Assembly (NCBI GenBank): GCA_036346355.1
Contig: CM070569.1
Location: 87,364,753-87,428,752 of the forward strand
Direction of reading: 5' to 3'
Source of the DNA: Rhipidocladum racemiflorum
Lineage: Eukaryota; Streptophyta; Magnoliopsida; Poales; Poaceae
DNA length: 64,000 nucleotides
Positions 56,777-64,000 of the stretch are shown in pieces; positions within the stretch are counted from its first letter, which is position 1, and every line of letters begins with the position of its first letter. Below the pieces are notes generated by a model. That model had not been told where the DNA came from. It worked only from the letters and a program-made list of their open reading frames with translations, and made no database searches. The translations under genes were made by a program, and so were the position numbers.

Positions 56777-58541
56777 TCATAGGCTGGGGGGCCGCACGAA
56801 TTTCCCTCTTTCCATCAAATTTGTCATCCATCTTACGATATCGATGACTCGAGGTAGAAATCTACGGAGACCCATGTACACAGTTTTCTTGGAATTTGGC
56901 AGCCACAAGCTGTCAGTCTCCTCTTCACAAATTGGACAAGCTTTGGCTCCCTTCGTGTTGTAGCCTGCCAAATTACCAAGGGCTAGGAAATCATTTATGG
57001 TGCAAAATATCATAGCCCGAAGGGTAAAGTTCTCTCTTTTGTATGCATCCCACACCTCGACCCCCTCATTCCACAATTTTACCAAATCCTCAATTAGTGG
57101 TTCTAGGTACACATCGATATCATTACTCGGCTGTTTGGGTCCAGAGATTAGCAACGACATCATGATATACTTCCGCTCACTCCGTGATACCATTCTTGAC
57201 TCTTCACTTCACTGTGAGATATGCTTCCTCCCCTTTGTTGGCTCTGGAAAGTTCCCTTCGGTCCGCCTTCAGTAGACAGCTAAACTGTCTACTTACGGTC
57301 TATCTGGGAATTTACCCGGTTGACTTTACTTAAACCGGGCATGTTCCCAGACATCGGGATGACTTTCCATCCTTCTGAGTGAAGGAAAGTCGTCCCTCGC
57401 TTTCCTAGGGCGAGCCAAGGGGGAAGCATATCTCCCCGCTTCGCTCTTAGTCAAGCCTGGTATCGAGGGAGATTGTAGATACACAACAAAACTGGCCAAG
57501 TGCTATGATGACTACTCATATTACCAAATGGATTCATTCCATCTGTACTCAATCCAAATCTTATGTTCCTCATCTCGGCACCAAACTCCTCATGTTGCCA
57601 ATCAATGTTTCTCCATTGAGTGAATCGTGAGGGTGTCTCAACTTGCCATCTTCCTTTCGAGATTCATAATGCCAACGCAACAATTTTGCCTCTTTGGGAT
57701 TTGCAAACAACCTCTCTAAACGAGGAATGATGGGCAAATACCACAATACCTTGGCTGGTGCCCCTTTGTTCACATCTTCACCGTCGTCGATTCGGCTCTT
57801 ACGCTTCTTATCATTACGCTTCTCCTTTTGTTTGTACCGAGGTACACCACAAACTGGACAAATGCACAGTTCCTTATGCACGTTGCGGTATAATATGCAA
57901 TCATTTGGACATGCATGTATACTTTCTATTTCCATTCCCATGGGACATAATAGCTTCTTCGCTTCATAAATACTTGTTGGCAACTCGTTTCCCTCTGGAA
58001 GCATATCCGATAGAAGAACTAAAAGTGCATTGAAACTTGTATCTGTCCAACGGTGTTTTGCCTTCAGTTCAAACAATGCAAGGACCGAACCCAACTTGTT
58101 GTATTCTGCTTTGCAACCCGAAAACAACGGTTTGACATCGTCTTCCATCAAGCTTTTAAATTTTTCGAACTCTCTTTTCGTGTAATTTCCCTCCACATCT
58201 CGCAACATTTGATCTAAATTATCCTCATCAAACATATCACGCTCCAACTCGTGATCGGCTTGAAGCATGTCTTCGTTGCGTAATGGAGGGGTACTTTTTG
58301 TCTCCCCATGATGGATCCAATACGTGTAATTCCTCACGAAGCCACGTCGAATCAAGTGGCCTTCAATTTGAGCTGAGTTGTTAAATCTCCTGATATTGGT
58401 GCAATCAATGCAAGGACAATATATGAACTTTACACCCCTCGTAACCATATCTACTTCTGCAATTCTTATGAACTCCTTAACTCCCCTCTAAAATTCGGCA
58501 CTCACACGGCTTTTTTGATACATCCATTCTTCACGGTCCAT
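56777..58541 (-). pseudogene. CACTA tnp2, truncated N-terminal half
   Basis: It starts at ATG 58539-58541 (MDREEWMYQKSR) with an in-frame TAG as codon 18. The uninterrupted frame from 58448 has YCPCIDCTNIRRF, HLIRRGFVRNYTYWIHHGE, EFEKFKSLMEDDVKPLFSGC and CPNDCILYRNVHKELCICPVC. After an inserted 279-bp palindrome the tnp2 core resumes (KYIMMSLLISGPKQPSNDIDVYLEPL, WDAYKRENFTLRAMIF), ending at KTVYMGLRRFLPR...FVRPPSL. The C-terminal part found in full tnp2 is absent. Confidence 0.88.
57186..57464. mobile_element. Palindromic insertion (foldback MITE-like), 279 bp, in tnp2
   Basis: The arms match in inverted orientation from GATACCATTCTTGACT (left) and GATACCAGGCTTGACT (right, reversed) inward through GAGATATGCTTCC and TTGGCTC. 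An inner stem GGGATGACTTTCC...GGAAAGTCGTCCC is also present. It interrupts the tnp2 frame between NLP and KYIMM. I could not identify a clean target duplication. Confidence 0.6.
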
Positions 58542-58753
58542 CTGCAATTAAACCATAAACAACAAATTAATAACGCCAACGAACGACAACTAGCTATTTC
58601 AAATACCAATATATTATTTATTGACCTTCGCACAATAGAGAGACATGCACTAATCAATGAAAGAACAGAAGGGTTGAAGAATTAACAAAGTTGAGGAATT
58701 GAGTACGTACCAACTATGACTCCTAATTTCAATTAGGTTAGGTCCTAATCCCA

Positions 58754-58959
58754 TTCGAGGATATGTGGTTCGAGCAAGTTCCTAAGCTGTTGTACAACTC
58801 CAAAGAAAATTTCGGCAGCATCTCCCCGCTGTTCTCCCAATACATGTCTCGACAACAGGTCAAGAGGGTGTGTATTCGGAGAACACCAGGGAGATGCTGC
58901 CAAAACTATCTAGAGTTGTACAACAGCTCAAGAACTTGCCCGATCCACATATCCTCGAA
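58754..58959. repeat. 206-bp inverted repeat with arms of about 92 bp
   Basis: The left arm starts TTCGAGGATATGTGG and contains CTGTTGTACAACTC and GGCAGCATCTCCC. The right arm, read in reverse, shows the same three blocks in the same order with scattered mismatches. The loop is about 20 bases. It lies upstream of the minus-strand tnp2 start, inside the CACTA element. RNA from either strand would form a long, imperfect hairpin of the type that plants process into small RNAs. Confidence 0.9.
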
Positions 58960-59356
58960 CTGTCCAAAAAAGTGGACAATTCGAGACTGCTAATTTATAA
59001 ATATGACATTTCAGCATATTTATAAACAAGCACCCTCGAACGGGAGACGCATAGGTTACGCAACCTAAACTCTACCATTGATCACATTATAGCAACAATA
59101 ATGACATGTAACCCATTCACATGCTCTCCTTTTGAAGAAAATTAACCACAAATGAGGGGAAATATACTCAAGCTAGGGTTTCAACGACTTTAGCCCCAAA
59201 CCACTACCATCTCTCCTTCAGATAATTTCTCGCCAATATTGTTTCAACCATAATAGCATTAATGACATATAACACATTCACTAAATCAAAATCGAATTTC
59301 TTAATGCAAAGTCGAAGGGATTTGAAGGAATGCTCACCTTTTGAATAAAACCTCAA

Positions 59357-59560
59357 ATGAGAGCAAATAGAGGGGAAATAAATCTCCTCAAGCTAGGACT
59401 TAATTTACCCTCTCAACACACATCCTCAAGGATTTCAGATTTTCTCCCCCCAAGCCTAAGTCTCAATGAGAGTATGTTCTGTTTTTTGAGGTGGCGACGG
59501 GTTTTTTTGGCTATAGAACACCAACAGAGGAGAGTTCATCCCGAGAGGATATAAAACATA
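59357..59560. other. CACTA interior before the right subterminal zone
   Basis: No supportable gene; the short frame 59357-59554 shows no homology. Confidence 0.4.
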
Positions 59561-59565
59561 ACGAG

Positions 59566-59835
59566 GCTCATCACAATCGGTTCTTACAAAGAAGTGATTG
59601 TGATGAGCATATTATCACAATCGGTTCTTATAAAGAACCGATTGTAATAAATTACCCTTATCACAATCGGTTCTTGGAAAGAACCGATTGTGATAAGTAC
59701 CCTTATCACAATCGGTTACTTCTAAGAACCGATTGTGATAACATGTTTCCAAAATTTACAAATGAGATACGCGTATCACAATCGGTTTTTTAGTCAAAAG
59801 TTTGGAACCGACACAAATGAAGCGATAGTGATGTA
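59566..59835. repeat. CACTA subterminal repeats, right zone
   Basis: Four to five ATCACAATCGGTTCTT / AAGAACCGATTGTGAT pairs precede the right terminus. They match the motif of the left zone. Confidence 0.9.
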
Positions 59836-59854
59836 TCATTCTGTAGTAGTGCTA

Positions 59855-61413
59855 GCGCGAGTCTGTAGAGTCAACTTTCCTATGTTAGTCAAATGGGGAA
59901 GATGAGAGCGAGCCTAAGCTGTAGTGTTCTTTACCATCTTATCTATTCTCTATAGTCCACCTAGGCTGTGAGTTTCCCGACCTTCCCTTCGCATCATATA
60001 TTTTTGTTTTTAGTTGAGTTCATTTGGAAATTTTTGAAATTAATTCTGCTAGTAACTCAACTTGAATCTAAAATTTTCGTAAAGTTGATTCACATGCTGA
60101 GGGTTGTTTTGAGAATTTCATCATCATGCATTGCATATAGACTTATTTTCTGTTTTTGAGCTTTGTCTATTATGCAATTGATGGAATTTTGATGTTATGC
60201 ACCTTGCCACTTTTCTAAGGATCATTGTTAGCTTAGTCATATCTCAATTGGTATACTTCATCATGCTAAGCTTGCTGAAAATTTAAAATTGAGCCTTAGT
60301 TAAAACTTGATGAAAAAATGTAGCTTTTACTTGCTCGATTTATTTACTAGGTGCTTATGCCATGCTTTGCGAAATCTTGGATGTCTACTAGAATCCCTAG
60401 ATCAACCTGGGTTAACGTAGTTTGTTGTATTCTAGAATCCTCAAAATGCTCATGAACCTAAGTGTTGAAAATGTTGAAAAATTAACTTGTGTGTGCTAAA
60501 ATTGATCTCAACACCTTACATTCATAAGACTACTTCCCATTATACTTGGGATGAACTTGGGATGTATTGTGTATGACCAAGACCACTCTCTTAAGCTCCA
60601 TGCTTGAGATGGTCGAATATGGTTTGAGTCAATTACATTATCAAATGCAAAACAAAATTGCGAAGGAGAGTGAAGCCTAGGAAGTCTTTGTCAATGGCTC
60701 TTAGTCGAGGATGTGCTTCATTAGGATAAGCTCTCTAAATCACATTGTGTGCGTTAAAATTAAAAAATTGCATTGAAAAGATAATTGAGCAAGATGATTC
60801 TCTTATGCAATTGTAGCTTCTCAATGTGTTGACTAGGTTGAACTCTAAAATATCCATTTGATCCTTACATAGCTTTGCTTCTAATATTGAAATTCTGCTA
60901 AGTGCTGCTCTTGTTGAAATCATGCAAAAATGGCATAACTTCTTTTGTGTAAGCTAGTAAAGATTGAAATATGCAATTGGATATGACTTAGTTTGTCATA
61001 ATCTAAATTTAAGTATCTTGGTGTCATACTTTATCTAAATGGTTACTTGGATAATCTTCAAAGCTCTTCTAAGTTGCATTTCAAGCATACATGCTCTCTT
61101 AATGCCTATATTTCTAAAAGAGGGAGAAAACGTGGAAAAGGTCTTTAAGGGAGGAGAAAATAAAAAAATACTTTCTCATAATCATGTTGTTAAATTATTC
61201 TTTCTTTTATTTGGATCATGAGCAAAATTGAGGTTTTGTGGATTTTTCTTGATTTTTAGAGCATTTGTGGAAAAATTGTTCTTTCTCTTGGTTTGCTCTA
61301 AAATTCATATTGCCTACTTGGTCATAATCTTGCTTTCTCTTGCACTTGGGCCAAGTATGGATTTGCAATCAAATTGCTTTCTTCTTTCTATTTCAAATTC
61401 AAATATACTCATC
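59855..61413 (+). other. Copia 3' non-coding region, right part
   Basis: About 1.56 kb between the CACTA element and the polypurine tract. It is T-rich, with many stops in all frames and no domain recognised. A comparable long 3' region exists in large plant copia elements and sometimes holds an env-like frame; I see none here. Confidence 0.5.
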
Positions 61414-61422
61414 AAGGGGAGA
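61414..61422 (+). other. Copia polypurine tract
   Basis: AAGGGGAGA lies one base before the 3' LTR, the expected place for plus-strand priming. Confidence 0.85.
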
Positions 61423-61423
61423 T

Positions 61424-63162
61424 TGAAAGACCATGTGGAGGTCTACCTATGTTTATGATGAGTAATTGATTATGCTTTGGGCCTTTAGTGCTAAAGGTGT
61501 GAGTTTGCTTTGGAATGAGTAATTTGAGTTGTTGTCGGTCATCCAGGACTAGAGGTCGGAGCCTTGACTGGTTGTAGCATTGATAGGTTGGAGTCATGAT
61601 AAGTCGGGCTTGGCAGGTCAAAGCTTTTAGTGGTCAAGGCTTGACTGGTCGTGGTCTTAAGCAGTTATAGCGTTAAGTGGTCGGGGCTCCCTTAAGTGTT
61701 GTGAGCTAAGGTGGGATCCTTAGTTGTGTAATTCCTCAGCTGATTACTGTTTGCATATCATTTTGAGCAATGTTATGTGATGTGTTTCTCTTGTCTGTGA
61801 TGGTTATAGGATTTCGGAGCTAAGTCATGGTGAGGCGGAGGAGATTGGGACTAGGCTCTGAGAGAGCTGAGGACCAGACGGTTAAGGTGATGCTGGAAGA
61901 TGATTGAGGCTAGGGAGCGACCGCAAGCCAGGATGAAAAGTGGATGGTTGAGATGCTAACTTGAGCCCTACTCAAGCGAAGGAAGATCGTTGGATCAAGG
62001 GTTAACGGGTGGAGTAGTGGCTAAGTTAGTGGGTGTGTGTGTGGATAAAACCCGTTATATTGTTGGGTTGCGGGTTAGGCCATATATGTGTGAGGGAGTG
62101 AATCTAAATCGTTGATGAGGTTTCTTGAGGGTAAAGAAGGACATCTAAGGGTGGAGATTTCTCCCATTGTGTTATAAATAGAGGGGTGGGAGTACTCCCC
62201 CTCTCCAAGCTTGTAAGAGGAGATTCTTTGGTTGCTTAATAAAAGCTGTGCGCATCTAGTTGGGTGGTTTTGAAATCCACCTTCTCCAATTAATGCAAGA
62301 TTAATTTCTTTCAAGTTCTGAAATTTACATTCTTGCATTTTTTCTTATTGCACTTTGGATTTTACTCCTCTCCTTCTAAGTGTTTTGGATCATGTGCCAA
62401 GGATGAAATATTGTTGGATAATCTTCTATAGATCATATCCTAGTCATCTAGGCAATCTACAATCTCTTCTTTTATTTTTTGCAAGAAACCGATCTTTATG
62501 TTTGAAAGAAGAAAGATCACTGTAGATCATGTTTTTATCTATCTGAAGGGTTGTTCTCTAGTGTTCTTCTTTGCTGTGACTTGAGAGGTCATTCAAGACT
62601 ATCTTTATCAACAGAACCCCACGAGCAAGCTCATGGCAAAGTTTCTGTGTTTGACTCGTTTTGGTGCAACTTTCACTAAACTGGAAAAAGGTCAAAACTT
62701 TGACATTAATCATTGCGATTGATGGTTGGAATAGGTTTCTAACATCCATAGGAGGGTGCACACATAGTTTCACAGGTTTTGGATCAGCTGGGCAAAAGTT
62801 ATATCGATTTTTGTTTTTGAAATCATGATGATTTTACTATTCATTCAAGTACTGTTCATCCAAACACTGGTCATCCGACAAGTGATGCTGACCAGATCGG
62901 TAGTACTGTTCTCCCAAAATAGCGCAGTTTTATTTTTCATCCAAAAACTATTCACCCGATTGGTTTGCAATTTACTGTTCATTCGACCAATGCAGTTTTC
63001 ATTGTTTATCTGAGCATTGTTCATCCGACCTCTTGGTTGGGGGGAACTATTTGTCTAACCTACTATTCAGATTGTATAGTTCATTTGATCTGTTTTCTTG
63101 AAAGTTGTCATCCTAGGAGGAAATTTTATTCACCCCCCTCTGATCGCCTTTTCGGCGCTTCA
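61424..63162 (+). repeat. 3' LTR of the copia element, 1.74 kb, uninterrupted
   Basis: It starts TGAAAGACCATGTGG and ends GGCGCTTCA. It matches the 5' LTR throughout, including GTTATAAATAGAGGGGTGGG (about 62171-62190), which is a likely TATA box. It serves as the empty-site reference for the two insertions in the 5' LTR. Target duplication AATGA follows (63163-63167). Confidence 0.88.
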
Positions 63163-63207
63163 AATGAATAAAGATAGCACACGCAAAGACGATTTTGTTT
63201 ACAGATG

Positions 63208-63375
63208 AGGACACTAGGGGTGGAAATTGGGTGGGTACCTTCGGGTATGATTGCCCCAAACACGCCACCTAAACCGAACATGAGCCACCCGTCAGAACCC
63301 GATAGGCTTCTCGGGCATATATGTGTGCCCATGCCCTAACCCGATGGGTATCCATGGGTATTAAACTAGCATACA
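63208..63375. mobile_element. hAT element fragment, left end only
   Basis: TAGGGGTGGAAATTGGGTGG at 63210 is a hAT-type terminus of the same kind as at 54558, followed by GGGTA/CGGGTATG-rich sequence. No complementary right end is present, and LINE sequence starts directly after. Confidence 0.5.
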
Positions 63376-63380
63376 CTATT

Positions 63381-63558
63381 GATTCCCAGACCAGCAGACC
63401 GACAACCATATACCTAGCATATGTGCTATGCTAGAGGGAGGGGAAAAGCCAAAAGAAGCAACCGCCGCTCTCCACACATATTGAGCAATAGGGTATTTAA
63501 CAAAAAGATGCTCAATAGTTTCATAACAGAAACAGAAGCAACAATGCAACACCATTGA
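63381..63558 (-). pseudogene. LINE fragment: reverse-transcriptase zinc-binding domain
   Basis: The minus strand reads CCFCFCYETIEHLFVKYPIAQ, followed by a VWRAAVASFGF block. This matches the zinc-knuckle domain found at the C-terminus of plant LINE reverse transcriptases (C-X2-C ... ETIxHLF ... A-x-x-x-W). About 59 codons survive. The upstream part (63559-63660) is too degraded to follow with confidence. Confidence 0.65.
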
Positions 63559-63722
63559 TTTAACTTGCTATCCTTACAGATATCGGAATTGACCAAAGCC
63601 AAATATCAAGAATGAACACAAAATAAGTAGATGAACAATTAGAAACTAATTTGATCCAATTATTCAAATTTTTATTCATCAGAGTTCTTCTGAAGGATTA
63701 TTTTTGAAATTATCCTGAATAT

Positions 63723-64000
63723 TGTCAGACCCGAATGCGCAAATCCGGACTCTCTGTGTATTCAGTACTAGTCCAGGATCATGCTAGTACACACAGTCTC
63801 AACATAGATGAAATATTATAATCATACACAGTGGAATAATAAATAAAAACATCATCTATTAATATAACCTGTTTGAACAACCTTATGGTCGACTTATAAT
63901 AATATTCCATGCAGGGCAAAGACTTTGAAATTAAGAAAATTGTAGCAAAAAAGAAGACTCGTAGTAACCCATCAACTTGCTACAGGCAACTAACAAGGCT
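63723..64000 (-). mobile_element. Gypsy LTR, reverse orientation, running off the window
   Basis: On the minus strand it ends ATTCGGGTCTGACA (63723). It is preceded by CTAGTACTGAATACACAGAG and GACTGTGTGTACTAGCATG, the same 3'-end signature as the gypsy LTRs ending at 47905 and 50229. The rest lies beyond 64000. Confidence 0.8.

Larger units (their letters stand above)
56151..59851 (-). mobile_element. CACTA transposon, 3.70 kb, both termini intact
   Basis: The left end CACTACTACAGGAATG and the right end read in reverse (CACTACTACAGAATG) are flanked by CTA at 56148-56150 and 59852-59854, the 3-bp duplication of En/Spm elements. Both subterminal zones are packed with ATCACAATCGGTTCT / GAACCGATTGTGAT pairs. 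Inside is only the N-terminal half of a tnp2 gene on the minus strand, so this is a non-autonomous deletion derivative. It also holds a 279-bp palindromic insertion and a 206-bp inverted repeat. Its subterminal motif differs from that of the CACTA element at 8.7 kb. Confidence 0.95.
33867..63162 (+). mobile_element. Ty1-copia retrotransposon expanded to 29.3 kb by nested insertions
   Basis: The 5' LTR (33867-38310) and the 3' LTR (61424-63162) are clearly homologous along their length. Copia gag, protease, integrase, RT and RNase H fragments occur between them in the order PR-INT-RT-RH that defines Ty1-copia. The flanks GATGA and AATGA match at 4 of 5 positions. Removing the recognised insertions leaves roughly 10.7 kb. 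The long non-coding stretch between RNase H and the 3' LTR is reminiscent of large copia lineages. All coding parts are broken. Confidence 0.88.

Overview
This is plant nuclear DNA, most likely from a grass with rice-like repeats. Four things support this: a monocot-type JAR1/GH3 gene with introns, grass-style MITEs (TAA/TTA duplications), CACTA elements with dense subterminal repeats, and Ty3-gypsy LTRs of about 2.2-3.4 kb beginning TGTAACA. There are no bacterial features. About 8 kb at the left end is genic; almost all of the remaining 56 kb is transposable elements nested in one another, and many of them can be delimited to the base by target-site duplications (TSDs).

Layout. (1) 1-8.2 kb: two small MITEs, then an intact four-coding-exon GH3 gene (jasmonoyl-amino acid synthetase type, 581 codons, + strand) with a probable untranslated first exon and a 2.8-kb 5'-UTR intron. 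A possible small gene of unknown function lies downstream on the - strand. (2) 8.7-14.7 kb: a decayed CACTA element with a full-length but broken tnp2 transposase; its 3' terminus was not found. (3) 16.27-22.45 kb: a complete PIF/Harbinger element (TAA TSD) with a degenerate DDE transposase and an opposed Myb-like second ORF. (4) 22.75-24.78 kb: MITEs, one nested in another. (5) 25.09-33.11 kb: an old gypsy-type LTR split by two hAT elements (one carrying a SINE-like insertion) and by a younger solo LTR.

(6) 33.87-63.16 kb: one Ty1-copia element whose two LTRs lie 23 kb apart because its body was filled by insertions. These are a MITE and a reverse-strand solo LTR in the 5' LTR, a solo LTR between gag parts, a solo LTR near the start of RT, and a truncated gypsy element of about 10.5 kb that itself contains a solo LTR and a hAT MITE. 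A 3.7-kb CACTA element with a CTA TSD sits in the 3' non-coding part. With the insertions removed, the two copia LTRs are about 1.79 and 1.74 kb. (7) 63.2-64 kb: a hAT fragment, a LINE zinc-knuckle fragment, and the start of another gypsy LTR on the - strand.

Functionally, only the GH3 gene and possibly its small neighbour look like host genes. Every transposon protein seen is broken by stops, frameshifts, truncation or a lost catalytic residue. I found no evidence of an unknown multi-gene system. The most notable items are the fully resolvable nesting history, a 206-bp near-perfect inverted repeat inside the second CACTA element, and two competing splice donors 5 nt apart in the GH3 gene.
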